DNA of 64,000 nt from Aeromonas veronii bv. veronii (GTDB lineage: Bacteria; Pseudomonadota; Gammaproteobacteria; Enterobacterales; Aeromonadaceae): positions 86,213-150,212 of the forward strand of contig NZ_CDDK01000040.1 in the NCBI RefSeq assembly GCF_000820225.1, written 5' to 3'. Shown in pieces: positions 53,378 through 61,802 of the stretch (position 1 is its first letter; every line of letters begins with the position of its first letter). The notes beneath the pieces were generated by a model. That model did not search any database, was not told the DNA's origin, and saw only the letters and a list, made by a program, of their open reading frames with translations. Position numbers and translations under genes: made by a program.

Positions 53378-53770
53378 ATGGACTCTAAAACGCTGATGGA
53401 GGCCTACATGAGGGCCAAAAACTACACCAGTTACGCGCAAGTGTGCCAAGACCTCGGTTTTAGCAGTGCATACATCGCAGGTATAAACAAAGGAAGAGCG
53501 CAATTCACTGATGAGACTGCAAAAATTCTTGCGGTTGGCGCGGGGCTGGATCCCTTGGAAGTAATAATTTCCCTGAACGCTGTCAGAGCCAAGACCCCAG
53601 AGATGCGGGCTACTTGGTATGACATCCTAAAAAAGTATTGCGCAAGCACGGGGGCCGCTCTGGCCGTGGCTTGCGTGATGATGGGAAGTCTTGATTCAGA
53701 GCCTTCTGTGACTGCGCATAATGTATATTATGTTAAATCTCGTATCTTGTTTCCTGTCACCACTAATTGA
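53378..53770 (+). CDS. Phage regulator, DUF3693 type (3' end fused to host sequence)
   Basis: A 130-residue protein. The N-terminal helix-turn-helix region (LMEAYMRAKNYTSYAQVCQD...YIAGINKGRAQFTDETAKIL, in parts) matches small phage proteins of the DUF3693 kind. A hydrophobic segment (STGAALAVACVMMGSL) follows near residue 95. GAGGATGG precedes the ATG. It is divergent from the rep operon, the position of an immunity repressor. The frame runs through the right att/dif site, so its last ~15 residues are encoded by dif and host DNA; in the excised circle it would end much sooner (see findings). Confidence 0.8.
   Translation: MDSKTLMEAYMRAKNYTSYAQVCQDLGFSSAYIAGINKGRAQFTDETAKILAVGAGLDPLEVIISLNAVRAKTPEMRATWYDILKKYCASTGAALAVACVMMGSLDSEPSVTAHNVYYVKSRILFPVTTN
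53711..53738 (+). other. Chromosomal dif site (right prophage boundary)
   Basis: XerC arm ACTGCGCATAA (53711-53721), centre TGTATA, XerD arm TTATGTTAAAT (53728-53738). Centre and XerD arm equal the E. coli dif sequence, and the XerC arm differs only at the two degenerate first bases. dif is where XerCD with FtsK resolves chromosome dimers, so this marks the replication terminus. Confidence 0.93.
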
Positions 53771-53782
53771 ACTGTGTATAAT
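53754..53782 (+). promoter_or_regulatory. Candidate lonH promoter just beyond dif
   Basis: CTGTCA (53754-53759), 17 bp, TATAAT (53777-53782); the -10 is a perfect match. The predicted start is about 30 bp before the lonH GTG. The promoter lies only 16 bp past dif and inside the extended end of the phage regulator frame. Confidence 0.6.
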
Positions 53783-53819
53783 GGCAACAATTGATCCTAT
53801 CTTCGACCGGATGTCTTAA

Positions 53820-55796
53820 GTGGCTGAATTAACATCAGAACAATTAAAACCCGCTTTTGCGATTGAACAGTTCCCCAAGCTTAGCGAGCTTGAACCTATC
53901 CCCTTTGCTGCGCTGCAACCCAGAGCCATTTCCGGCATCAAACGTCTTGCCAGTTTTGATGGTGACTGTCCGGTCATGCTGCTCAACGGGTTTCCCGGTG
54001 CAGATTACGAAGGCGTTTGCCAAACGTTGATTGCCGACTCCAATGGCAAGGACGGTGACCTGTTTGATCTCTGCTACACCGAGAATCTGAACAACCCCTA
54101 CAAGCCTATCTGGCTGCGCCTGCAACCGGGCACCGGCGTCGAGTTTTGCGAAATGGTTGGCGAGCTGCTCAAGCTGTTGAGCCACCATCTCGATGCCGAA
54201 CGCATCGTGACCCGCATCATGCGCAAGCAGAACAATGATCCGAAAATCGATGATTTCCTCTCCGATTTGGCAGCTCACGTGGCATTGGGTCTGGAGTTCC
54301 AGCACCCCATTCTGATCAACCTGCTGATCCACCACGAAGCGCAGGAAGCGCCGGTGATTTATGGCCGTGATCTCAACTGGGATACCTTGTTTGGCTCCAT
54401 CAACTACCAGACCGAACAAGGCTCTGTCTATGCCAATCAGCACCTTTTGGAGCCTGGCTTGCTGCGCGAAGCCAACGGCGGTTACCTCATTTTGCAACTG
54501 GATGAGCTGCTGGATCAGCCGCATCTCTGGTTCAAACTGAAAAATGCCATGCAAAAAGGCGAGCTGGACTGGAACGCCTATCAGGAAGGGAAAACCCTGA
54601 CTCCCTTCTTCGCACCCGAAGCGACCCCCATCAAGCTCAAGTTGATCCTGGTGGGTGACCGACTCGACGTGGCCGAGTTCCAGATGCTGGATCGGGATAT
54701 GTCCGAACGCATCTTCCTGCGCGCGGATCTGGTCTCCGAAGTGAATATTGAAGAGGATCTGCAGGAATTTCTGCAGTACCTGGCCTGGCTGCGCCAGCGC
54801 TGGAGCCTGCTGGACTTCACGCCAGCCGCCCTCGCCGCCCTTTGTCGTCATGCCAGCCGCCTCTGTGACCATCAGGAGTGGCTGTCGCTCTCCGAAGTGC
54901 AACTCTCCGCCATCATGCGGATGGCTGACAGTCTGGCTCGGGAGCTGGGAGCAGAGGTGGTCACCGACGAGCATATCCGTGGCGCACTGGAGGAGCAGGA
55001 TTACCGCCTCAACTATCTGGTTGAGCAGTCAGATCAGGGGGTTATCGACGGTCAGATCCTGCTGCAAACCGATGGCGAAGAGATTGGCCAGATCAACGGC
55101 CTGTCGGTCATTCAGGTCTCTGGTCACCCTTATGACTTCGGTGAGCCGGTGCGCCTCACCGCGACCGTACACCTGGGTGATGGCGATGTGGCGGATATCG
55201 AGCGCAAAGCGGAGCTGGCCGGTCATATCCACGCCAAGGCGATGATGATTATCCACGGCTATCTCTCCAACAAATTTGGTGCAGAGAACCCCTCCCCCCT
55301 GTCGGCGAATCTGGTGTTCGAGCAGTCTTACCACGAAATTGATGGCGACAGTGCCTCACTGACCGGCTTGTGTGCCCTGCTCTCTGCCCTCGCCCGCCAG
55401 CCTATCTATCAGCACTTCGCCGTGACCGGTGCGGTCGATCAGTTTGGCAATGTGCAGGCCGTGGGTGGCGTCAACGAGAAGATTGAAGGCTTCTTCCGGG
55501 TGTGCAAAATCCACGGCATCACCGGCAAGCAAGGGATTATTTTACCGGGCACCAACATCCAGCAGCTGAACCTCTCTGACGAGGTGATTGCAGCGGTTGA
55601 AGCGGGCCAGTTCCACATCCACCCGGTGGATCATGTGGAAGAGGCCATCGAGTTGCTGACTGGCTGTGTCGCCGGTGAGCCTGATATGCCCGATACCCTG
55701 TTTGGCCGTATTCAGGAGCGGTTGGACGAGTTGAACGGCTCCACTGCCAAAGTCGGACTGCTGCAATCCCTGCTGGGGCGCCTGTTTGGCCGCTGA
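53820..55796 (+). CDS. Lon-like protease LonH (YcbZ)
   Basis: A 658-residue Lon-related protease. The N-terminal ATPase-like region has a degenerate P-loop (LLNGFPGADYEG). The C-terminal proteolytic domain holds the Ser-Lys dyad: Ser in IDGDSASLTG (~511) and Lys in GGVNEKIEG (~550). It starts with GTG at 53820; no ATG is near. E. coli ycbZ has the same position next to fabA. Substrates are not known from sequence. Its promoter region has been joined to the right end of the prophage. Confidence 0.92.
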   Translation: MAELTSEQLKPAFAIEQFPKLSELEPIPFAALQPRAISGIKRLASFDGDCPVMLLNGFPGADYEGVCQTLIADSNGKDGDLFDLCYTENLNNPYKPIWLRLQPGTGVEFCEMVGELLKLLSHHLDAERIVTRIMRKQNNDPKIDDFLSDLAAHVALGLEFQHPILINLLIHHEAQEAPVIYGRDLNWDTLFGSINYQTEQGSVYANQHLLEPGLLREANGGYLILQLDELLDQPHLWFKLKNAMQKGELDWNAYQEGKTLTPFFAPEATPIKLKLILVGDRLDVAEFQMLDRDMSERIFLRADLVSEVNIEEDLQEFLQYLAWLRQRWSLLDFTPAALAALCRHASRLCDHQEWLSLSEVQLSAIMRMADSLARELGAEVVTDEHIRGALEEQDYRLNYLVEQSDQGVIDGQILLQTDGEEIGQINGLSVIQVSGHPYDFGEPVRLTATVHLGDGDVADIERKAELAGHIHAKAMMIIHGYLSNKFGAENPSPLSANLVFEQSYHEIDGDSASLTGLCALLSALARQPIYQHFAVTGAVDQFGNVQAVGGVNEKIEGFFRVCKIHGITGKQGIILPGTNIQQLNLSDEVIAAVEAGQFHIHPVDHVEEAIELLTGCVAGEPDMPDTLFGRIQERLDELNGSTAKVGLLQSLLGRLFGR

Positions 55797-55816
55797 TGAA
55801 GTGATCGGAGTTGTTT

Positions 55817-55834
55817 AGCGAACAACTGTAAGCT
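55817..55834 (+). promoter_or_regulatory. FabR-type operator upstream of fabA
   Basis: AGCGAACAACTGTAAGCT, inside a longer palindrome TTTAGC(GA)ACA / TGT(AA)GCTAAA. It closely follows the E. coli FabR site as I recall it (AGCG-ACA-N2-TGT-CGCT). It lies 40 bp before the fabA start, as expected for repression of unsaturated fatty acid synthesis. Confidence 0.7.
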
Positions 55835-55873
55835 AAATTGGCCCGGCTTTGACCCATTTGAAGGAAATACCGC

Positions 55874-56434
55874 GTGACCGTAGACAATACCACCATGGAA
55901 GCCCGCCTTTCCCTGTGCGAACAGGGCAAGAACTCTTTTACCCGTGAAGAGCTGCTGGCTTGCAGCCGTGGCGAACTGTTTGGTGAGGGTAACAGTCAGC
56001 TGCCTGCCCCCAACATGTTGATGATGGACCGCATCGTCAAGATCAATGACAACGGCGGCGAACACGGCAAGGGCGAGATCCTGGCTGAGCTCGACATTAC
56101 TCCGGATCTCTGGTTCTTCGATTGCCACTTCCCAGGTGATCCTGTGATGCCTGGCTGTCTCGGTCTGGACGCCATGTGGCAGCTGGTTGGCTTCTTCCTT
56201 GGCTGGAAAGGTGGCCCCGGCAAGGGTCGTGCTCTGGGCGTAGGTGAAGTGAAATTCACCGGCCAGATCCTGCCGACCGCCAAGAAAGTGACCTACAAGA
56301 TCACCTTCAAGCGCGTCATCAACCGCAAGCTGGTGATGGGAATTGCTGATGGTGTGGTCGAAGTTGACGGCCGTCCGATCTACAGCGCCACCGACCTGAA
56401 AGTGGGCCTGTTCAAAGATACCACCGCATTCTGA
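55874..56434 (+). CDS. fabA: 3-hydroxydecanoyl-ACP dehydratase/isomerase FabA
   Basis: A 186-residue hot-dog-fold enzyme that dehydrates 3-hydroxydecanoyl-ACP and isomerises trans-2 to cis-3-decenoyl-ACP, the branch point to unsaturated fatty acids. The catalytic pair is His85 in [13 protein letters not shown] and Asp99 in [13 protein letters not shown]. It starts with GTG at 55874 after AAGGA; an ATG at 55895 is possible but would truncate the N-terminus. It is next to lonH, as in E. coli. Confidence 0.96.
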   Translation: MTVDNTTMEARLSLCEQGKNSFTREELLACSRGELFGEGNSQLPAPNMLMMDRIVKINDNGGEHGKGEILAELDITPDLWFFDCHFPGDPVMPGCLGLDAMWQLVGFFLGWKGGPGKGRALGVGEVKFTGQILPTAKKVTYKITFKRVINRKLVMGIADGVVEVDGRPIYSATDLKVGLFKDTTAF

Positions 56435-56467
56435 TCTCTCTGATTGGTGGTAAAACAGCACTAACGC

Positions 56468-56498
56468 AAAGGGGCCACAACGGCCCCTTTCCTTTTGT
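56468..56498 (+). terminator. Terminator after fabA
   Basis: Stem AAAGGGGCC (56468-56476) / GGCCCCTTT (56482-56490) followed by CCTTTTG. It lies between the convergent fabA and rmf. Confidence 0.85.
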
Positions 56499-56518
56499 AA
56501 TGAGTGATGAAGTACCTG

Positions 56519-56695
56519 CTACTTCATGAAGAGGCCTGAGCCCCGCCCTTCCATGGCGTCACGCCAACCACCAAGCCAATGCCCTCGGGCATCCAGGCAT
56601 TGATACGGACACGCTTCTTTCTGTTTGCCGACCACGCCAGCCTGATAACCACGAGCACGAGCTCTTTCCAGACGGTCCCGCTTCTGTCTCTTCAT
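56519..56695 (-). CDS. rmf: Ribosome modulation factor
   Basis: A 58-residue basic protein, MKRQKRDRLERARARGYQAG..., with PYQCLDARGHWLGGWRDAMEG, clearly RMF. It dimerises 70S ribosomes into inactive 100S particles in stationary phase. An additional ATG directly upstream (56698) would add one Met; MKRQ is the family start. The 5' side is unusual: a terminator-like hairpin and an 18-codon frame end immediately before the start (separate entry). It is convergent with fabA. Confidence 0.95.
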   Translation of the reverse strand: MKRQKRDRLERARARGYQAGVVGKQKEACPYQCLDARGHWLGGWRDAMEGRGSGLFMK

Positions 56696-56698
56696 CAT

Positions 56699-56755
56699 CT
56701 ACGACCCTCTTCGTGGAACAAAAAAAGCGACCAATTCTGCATCGGTCGCTTTCAT
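56699..56755 (-). promoter_or_regulatory. rmf leader: short ORF containing a terminator-like hairpin
   Basis: On the minus strand AGGAGTAAAG precedes an ATG at 56755, opening the frame MKATDAELVAFFVPRRGS, whose TAG stop (56699-56701) is directly followed by the rmf ATGATG. Inside it, AAAGCGACC/GGTCGCTTT (56724-56732 / 56744-56752) forms a perfect stem followed by U7, the shape of an intrinsic terminator. A possible -35 TTGACC lies upstream near 56777-56782 with only a weak -10. It could be an attenuator, a protective 5' hairpin, or the uup terminator with a promoter overlapping it. Confidence 0.55.
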
Positions 56756-56856
56756 CTTTACTCCTGCGAGCGCACTGGGTCAAACAAAAACTTCCACCCT
56801 AACCGGGCTATGTGACACAAGGCACTGAACTGGATTAAGTTTTAATTACAGGGAAC

Positions 56857-58770
56857 TTACTCCTGATTTTTGAGTCCTTCCAGCTCTTCCCAGCGAGCAA
56901 ATGCCTGTTCCAGCGCGGCTTCAGCGGCATTGAGCGCATCCAGTTTCGGCTGGGTTTTATCTGCCGGCAGCGAGAAGAACCCTGGCTGGTTGATCTCGCT
57001 TTGCAGCGCATCCAGCTCGGCTTCCAGCTGCTCAAGACGAGCAGGCAACCCTTCCAGTTCAAGCTGCAGCTTGTAGGAGAGCTTCTTGCTTTTCTTCGGC
57101 GCTTCTGGCACGGCGGCAACGACCGGCTCGGGCGCCTTGACCGGTGCACTCTTGGCCTGTTGTTGAGCGTTCTGCTGTTCGCGGGTCGCCATCATGTCGG
57201 CGTAACCACCCACGTAATCGCTTATGCGGCCATCCCCTTCAAACAGCCAGCAGCCGGTCACTGTGTTGTCGATGAAGCGACGATCGTGACTGACCAGCAG
57301 CAGGGTGCCGGGGTAGTCGGAAAGCAGCTCTTCCAGCAGCTCCAGGGTTTCCACATCCAGATCGTTGGTCGGTTCATCGAGGATCAGCAGGTTGCTCGGC
57401 TTGAGGAACAGCTTGGCCAGCAGCAGCCGGTTCTTCTCGCCACCGGAGAGCGCCTTGACCGGCGTACGGGCCCGCTTGGGCTCGAACAGGAAGTCCTGCA
57501 GGTAACCAAGAATGTGACGGGAGCGGCCGCGCACCATCACCTCCTGCTTGCCCTCCCCGACGTTGTCCACCACGGTCTGCTCGGGATCGAGCTGCTCGCG
57601 GTACTGATCGAAGTAGGCCACCTCCAGATTGGTGCCCCCCTTGACGGTGCCACGGGTTGGCTCAAGCTGACCCAGCAACAGCTTGATCAGGGTCGATTTG
57701 CCGCAGCCATTGGGGCCGACCAGCGCAATTTTGTCGCCGCGCAGCACTTGCAGATCGAGCCCCTTGAACAGGGTGCGATCGCCAAAGTCCAGCCCCAGCC
57801 CTTCAGTCTCGAACACCAGCTTGCCGGAGCGATTGACCTCGTCCAGTTGCAGCTTGGCCTTGCCCTGCAGCTCGCGGCGCTGGCTGCGCTCCATGCGCAT
57901 TGCCTCAAGGGCGCGCACCCGACCTTCGTTACGGGTACGGCGAGCCTTGATACCCTGACGCACCCACACCTCTTCCTGGGCCAGTTTGCGGTCGAACTCG
58001 GCATTTTTCAGCTCTTCGACCCGCAGCCACTCCTCTTTCCCCTGCAGATACTCGTCGTAGTTACCCGGCCAGGAGGTGATGGCGCCGCGATCGAGATCGA
58101 TGATCCGGGTCGCCAGCTTGTGGATGAACTCCCGATCGTGAGAGATAAAGACGATGGCGCCGCGAAAATCCTTGAGGAAATCTTCCAGCCAGTTGATGGC
58201 TTCGATGTCCAGGTGGTTGGTCGGCTCATCGAGCAGCAACAAGTCGGGATCGCAAGCCAGCGCACGGGCCAGCGCCACTTTTCGCAGCCAGCCGCCGGAG
58301 AGGCTGTCGAGGGTCACATCGGGAGCCAGCCCCAGCAGGGTCAACACCTGACTGATGCGGGTCTCGAACTGCCAACCGTTCTGATAGTCGAGCTGCTCTT
58401 GCAACTCGCTCATCTTGCGAATGTTGGCGTCTGACGGATCGCTCGCCAGCTCCATGGAGATATGGTGATACTGTTTGAGCAGTTCCCCCACCCCTGCCAG
58501 CCCTTCGGCGGCATAGTCAAACACCGTCAGCTCGCTGGAAGCAGGCGGATCCTGCTCAAGGCGGGTCACTTTCAAATCTTGTTGCAGCACCAGACGCCCG
58601 TCGTCCAGCGGCAATTCGCTGGCAATGACCTTCATCAGGGTGGACTTGCCCGCCCCGTTGCGGCCAACCAGACAGAGGCGCTCGCCCCGCTCGATGGTCA
58701 ATTCGGCATTGTCGAGCAGCGGGAAATCACTGAACGACAGACATGCGCCGTGCAATGTTAAAAGAGCCAT
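56857..58770 (-). CDS. uup: ABC-F ATPase Uup
   Basis: A 637-residue soluble ABC-F protein with two ABC domains. The first has Walker A GRNGAGKST (~36-44) and signature LSGGWLRKVALARAL. The second has Walker A GPNGCGKST and signature LSGGEKNRLLLAKLF. A charged linker joins them, and the C-terminal ~80 residues form a coiled-coil DNA-binding domain (LEGLPARLEQLEAELDALQ). Uup is linked to ribosome function and suppression of transposon excision in E. coli. Downstream, the rmf leader hairpin may be its terminator. Confidence 0.95.
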   Translation of the reverse strand: MALLTLHGACLSFSDFPLLDNAELTIERGERLCLVGRNGAGKSTLMKVIASELPLDDGRLVLQQDLKVTRLEQDPPASSELTVFDYAAEGLAGVGELLKQYHHISMELASDPSDANIRKMSELQEQLDYQNGWQFETRISQVLTLLGLAPDVTLDSLSGGWLRKVALARALACDPDLLLLDEPTNHLDIEAINWLEDFLKDFRGAIVFISHDREFIHKLATRIIDLDRGAITSWPGNYDEYLQGKEEWLRVEELKNAEFDRKLAQEEVWVRQGIKARRTRNEGRVRALEAMRMERSQRRELQGKAKLQLDEVNRSGKLVFETEGLGLDFGDRTLFKGLDLQVLRGDKIALVGPNGCGKSTLIKLLLGQLEPTRGTVKGGTNLEVAYFDQYREQLDPEQTVVDNVGEGKQEVMVRGRSRHILGYLQDFLFEPKRARTPVKALSGGEKNRLLLAKLFLKPSNLLILDEPTNDLDVETLELLEELLSDYPGTLLLVSHDRRFIDNTVTGCWLFEGDGRISDYVGGYADMMATREQQNAQQQAKSAPVKAPEPVVAAVPEAPKKSKKLSYKLQLELEGLPARLEQLEAELDALQSEINQPGFFSLPADKTQPKLDALNAAEAALEQAFARWEELEGLKNQE

Positions 58771-58793
58771 GTGTGTTCCTTATTTCATATGAA

Positions 58794-58829
58794 AAAAACG
58801 GGCAGCAGACTGGGTCTGCCCCCGTTTTA
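58794..58829 (-). terminator. Terminator after the rlmKL-glutaredoxin operon
   Basis: An extended stem around 58798-58829 (ACGGGCAGCAGAC / GTCTGCCCCCGT with small bulges), with an A-run at 58793-58798 that reads as U on the minus strand. Confidence 0.8.
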
Positions 58830-58843
58830 TCGTCAAATCACTC

Positions 58844-59074
58844 TCACCCCTGACAGGCGGCCCAGCTTTTTAGCTCGGCCAGTGTGAAGGGCCAACCGAG
58901 CTCGCGGCCTGCTTCGTCACGCAGCACCGGAATGCGCACCCGATAGGCGGCAAGCCACTGCTCATCATCCATGATGTCGCACTGGCGGGTGGCGGTGGCA
59001 AGACCAGCCTCCTCCACCAGCGCCCAGGCCTGCTCGCACAGGTGGCAACCGTCGGTATGAAACAGGGTCAGCAT
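58844..59074 (-). CDS. Glutaredoxin-like protein (DUF836 type)
   Basis: A 76-residue thioredoxin-fold protein with a CHLC active-site-type motif at residues ~11-14 (TDGCHLCEQAWAL) and the cis-Pro segment VRIPVLRDEAG. It is likely a small thiol oxidoreductase of unknown target. ATG at 59074 overlaps the rlmKL stop (ATGA); an in-frame GTG one codon earlier lies inside that stop region and is less likely. Found beside rlmKL in many gammaproteobacteria. Confidence 0.85.
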   Translation of the reverse strand: MLTLFHTDGCHLCEQAWALVEEAGLATATRQCDIMDDEQWLAAYRVRIPVLRDEAGRELGWPFTLAELKSWAACQG

Positions 59075-61233
59075 CACGCCTCGCCTTGCTCAGGCGCATG
59101 GGTGATGATCCAGCAGTTGTGGATGTGCTGGTTACGTTCGAAATCCTTCGGTCGCGTCTTCTGGGTGATGTTCTGGGCCTTGAGACCAGTGGCCTCGAGA
59201 CCGGCCAGATCCATCTTGAAGTGACGCTTGTTGTTGGAGAAGACCAGAGTGCCGTCTGCCGCCAGCAGACGCTTCAGATGCTGCATCAGCAACAGGTGAT
59301 CGCGCTGTACGTCGAAGCTCTCGTCCATCCGCTTGGAGTTGGAGAAGGTGGGCGGATCGATGAAGATGAGGTCGTACTGCTCATCGGCTTCAGACAACCA
59401 CTTCAGGCAATCTGCCTGCACAAACTTGTGCTGACGGCCCACCAGCGAGTTGAGACGCATGTTGTCCTGCGCCCAGTTCAGGTAGGTGTGGGACATGTCC
59501 ACCGTGGTGGTCTCGCTGGCACCGCCAAGACCCGCGTGCACGGTGGCACTGCCGGTGTAGGCAAACAGGTTCAGGAAGCGCTTGCCCTTGGCCATCTGGC
59601 CCAGCATACGGCGAGTCTGACGGTGGTCGAGGAACAGGCCGGTATCCAGATAGTCATAGAGGTTGACCCACAGACGGGCGCCGTACTCCTGCACTTCCAT
59701 CCGGTGCTGCTCTTCGGAGAGCTTCTGATATTGCTGTTTGCCCTCCTGACGCTCACGCACCTTCAGGATCACCTTCTCGCCATCCATGCCGGTCACCTTG
59801 ATGGCGGCCTGAACCATGTCAAGCAGACGCTGACGGGTCTTCTGGGCGGGGATGTCCTTGGGCGCGGCATACTCCTGCACCACCAGATAGTCCTGATAGC
59901 GGTCGATGGCGGCGTTGTATTCCGGCAAGTCGGCATCGTAGATGCGATAGCAATCGATGCCCTCTTTGTTGGCCCATTTCTCGAGGGTTTTCAGATTCTT
60001 GCGCAGACGGTTTGCAAAGTCCTGTGCCACCTCTTTTTGGGAAGCCACGGAGTCCAGTGCGATCTGGTAGTTACGCAGCTGACACTCGAGGGCGCCGTTG
60101 AACAGGCGATATTGCTTGTCGGCGCGCAGGCGCAGACAGCTGAGCAGCTCGGGCGATGCGGAAAGAATGGAGACTTTCCAACCCTGGAAGCTGCGACGCA
60201 GGGCATCGCCGAGGGCCTGATGCACTTCCAGCAGCGCCGGAAATTCGCCAAGACGCTCGCCATAAGGCGGGTTGGAGATCAGCATACCGACCTGGCGGGC
60301 CTCCCCTTGACCTTCTTCCCCTTCAACAGGGGCAGGCATCGGCAGCGGGTTTTCCAGCTTGGTGACGTCGGCCTGCTTGAAGGTGATGAGGTGGGCCACA
60401 CCGGCCGCTTTGGCGTTATCACGGGCTTTGAGCAGCACGCGCTGGTCGGCATCACAACCAAACAGTTTTACTTCGCAACGCTGCATGCCGCGTTTGGCAC
60501 GCACTTGTGCTTCCATCATCAAGCTCTGCCATAGCTCGCTATCGTGCTGCAGCCAGCGATCGAAACCGAAGCGCTCGCGGCGCAGCGCCGGTGCCATGTC
60601 GGCGGCGATAAAGGCCGCTTCAATCAGCAAGGTACCTGAACCGCACATGGGGTCCATCATGGGCTCACCGGCCCAGCCGCTACGGGCAATCATGGCGCAG
60701 GCCAGGTTCTCTTTGAGGGGCGCCTCACCGGTGCCCTGACGATAGAAACGCTGGTGCAGCGCCGGGCCTGACAAGTCCAGCGTGATATTGGCCTTGCCTT
60801 TGCCCAGGTGCGCCATGATGCGGATATCCGGCGACTTTTTGTCCACGTCCGGACGCACGTGACCGCGCTTGGTGAAGCGGTCAACGATGGCATCCTTGAT
60901 CTTCAGCGCGCCATATTGGGTATTGCGAATGGCAGGGTTGGTACCGGTAAAGTCCACCGCGATGGTAGAGGTACCGGAGAAGTGCTCTTCCCAGGGGATT
61001 GTGTGGGCGCCCAGATAGAGATCCAGATCGTCGTTCATCTGGAATTCGGAGAGCACCAGCACGATGCGGGAGGCAAAACGGCTCCACAGGCAGGCCTTGT
61101 AGCCAATCGCCAGTTCGCCTTTGAAGTGGACGCCAGCCACGGTCTCACGGACCTGCTCTGCGCCAAGATTGGTCAGCTCATCGGCCAACAGGTTTTCCAG
61201 CCCCTTGGGGCAGGTTGCAAAAAATTCTTTCAT
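59074..61233 (-). CDS. rlmL: Bifunctional 23S rRNA methyltransferase RlmKL
   Basis: A 719-residue fusion enzyme. The N-terminal THUMP domain (~45-155) and RlmL methyltransferase ([26 protein letters not shown]) make m2G2445. The C-terminal RlmK methyltransferase ([27 protein letters not shown]) makes m7G2069. The start at 61233 ([13 protein letters not shown]) matches the family; 12 upstream in-frame residues do not. It occurs in the E. coli order uup-rlmL-(ycbX)-zapC-pyrD; ycbX is absent and rpmE2-rpmJ2 takes its place. Confidence 0.95.
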   Translation of the reverse strand: MKEFFATCPKGLENLLADELTNLGAEQVRETVAGVHFKGELAIGYKACLWSRFASRIVLVLSEFQMNDDLDLYLGAHTIPWEEHFSGTSTIAVDFTGTNPAIRNTQYGALKIKDAIVDRFTKRGHVRPDVDKKSPDIRIMAHLGKGKANITLDLSGPALHQRFYRQGTGEAPLKENLACAMIARSGWAGEPMMDPMCGSGTLLIEAAFIAADMAPALRRERFGFDRWLQHDSELWQSLMMEAQVRAKRGMQRCEVKLFGCDADQRVLLKARDNAKAAGVAHLITFKQADVTKLENPLPMPAPVEGEEGQGEARQVGMLISNPPYGERLGEFPALLEVHQALGDALRRSFQGWKVSILSASPELLSCLRLRADKQYRLFNGALECQLRNYQIALDSVASQKEVAQDFANRLRKNLKTLEKWANKEGIDCYRIYDADLPEYNAAIDRYQDYLVVQEYAAPKDIPAQKTRQRLLDMVQAAIKVTGMDGEKVILKVRERQEGKQQYQKLSEEQHRMEVQEYGARLWVNLYDYLDTGLFLDHRQTRRMLGQMAKGKRFLNLFAYTGSATVHAGLGGASETTTVDMSHTYLNWAQDNMRLNSLVGRQHKFVQADCLKWLSEADEQYDLIFIDPPTFSNSKRMDESFDVQRDHLLLMQHLKRLLAADGTLVFSNNKRHFKMDLAGLEATGLKAQNITQKTRPKDFERNQHIHNCWIITHAPEQGEA

Positions 61234-61352
61234 CACGCTCACGGGGAACCCATAAAAATAGTGCCGCATTATACCTCATCAGGCGGACTGGAGCATGCAA
61301 AAGTCGGCGCAAACAGCAGGATGGAAACAGATTGATAGGGGGCGATAAAGGT

Positions 61353-61390
61353 AAAAGACCCCATGATCACCTGATGGCGGGATCATGGGG
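61353..61390 (-). terminator. Terminator after rpmE2-rpmJ2
   Basis: Stem CCCCATGATC (61359-61368) / GATCATGGGG (61381-61390), with AAAAG before it that reads TCTTTTA on the minus strand. It is 19 bp past the rpmJ2 stop. Confidence 0.85.
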
Positions 61391-61409
61391 CCAGACCTCA
61401 TTTAGCGGA

Positions 61410-61535
61410 TCACTTCATACGAGCCTTGAAACGGGGATTGCTTTTGCAAATCACGAACAATTTTCCCCGACGACGCACCAACTGACAATCGGGATGACGC
61501 GCCCGTGCGGATTTGAGTGAACAGACAACCTGCAT
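61410..61535 (-). CDS. rpmJ2: 50S ribosomal protein L36, type B (zinc-independent)
   Basis: A 41-residue basic protein, [19 protein letters not shown]... ending [10 protein letters not shown], matching YkgO-type L36. The four-Cys zinc ribbon of ordinary L36 is incomplete, as expected for the alternative form that replaces the zinc-binding paralogue under zinc starvation. It follows rpmE2 with no gap and shares its Zur-type operator. Confidence 0.92.
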   Translation of the reverse strand: MQVVCSLKSARARHPDCQLVRRRGKLFVICKSNPRFKARMK

Positions 61536-61799
61536 TCAGGACTCCTTCTTACTTGAAAATGCGCCAAAGCGCTTGTTGAAACGGGCCACACTCCCCTCAC
61601 TCGATACCTGCTTCTGCTTGCCGGTATAGAACGAGTGCGACTGGCTGGAAACATCGAGCGACACATAGGGATACTCCTTCCCGTCTTGCCACGTATAGCG
61701 GCGATCGCTCTTGATGGTTGAACCGACCAGGAAAAAGGCATCTGCTGCCGTGTCATGGAACAGCACCAAACGATAATCAGGATGAATATGAGGCTTCAT
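61536..61799 (-). CDS. rpmE2: 50S ribosomal protein L31, type B (zinc-independent)
   Basis: An 87-residue protein, [20 protein letters not shown]..., with [21 protein letters not shown], typical of YkgM-type L31 that lacks the CxxC zinc site. It substitutes for the zinc-binding L31 when zinc is scarce, releasing zinc for reuse. A very strong palindromic Zur box immediately precedes the start codon. First gene of rpmE2-rpmJ2. Confidence 0.94.
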   Translation of the reverse strand: MKPHIHPDYRLVLFHDTAADAFFLVGSTIKSDRRYTWQDGKEYPYVSLDVSSQSHSFYTGKQKQVSSEGSVARFNKRFGAFSSKKES

Positions 61800-61802
61800 A
61801 GC

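Larger units (their letters stand above)
45154..53738. mobile_element. Filamentous (inovirus) prophage integrated at dif
   Basis: An ~8.56-kb element bounded by two dif-related direct repeats (45154-45182 and 53711-53738). The gene content is inoviral: Zot/pI, DUF2523 pVI-like, pIII/TspB-like, pVIII, pV-like and a HUH Rep on the minus strand, with plus-strand regulators at both ends. There is no integrase gene, as expected for elements that use host XerC/XerD. There is no pIV secretin gene. Gene order (Rep-pV-pVIII-pIII-pVI-pI) follows f1/CTX-type phages. All core frames are intact, so the element may be active. Confidence 0.9.

Noticed and set aside
59086-60534. 482-codon plus-strand frame opposite rlmKL
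   Set aside because: Shadow of a certain gene; hydrophobic-looking composition but no start signal or family.
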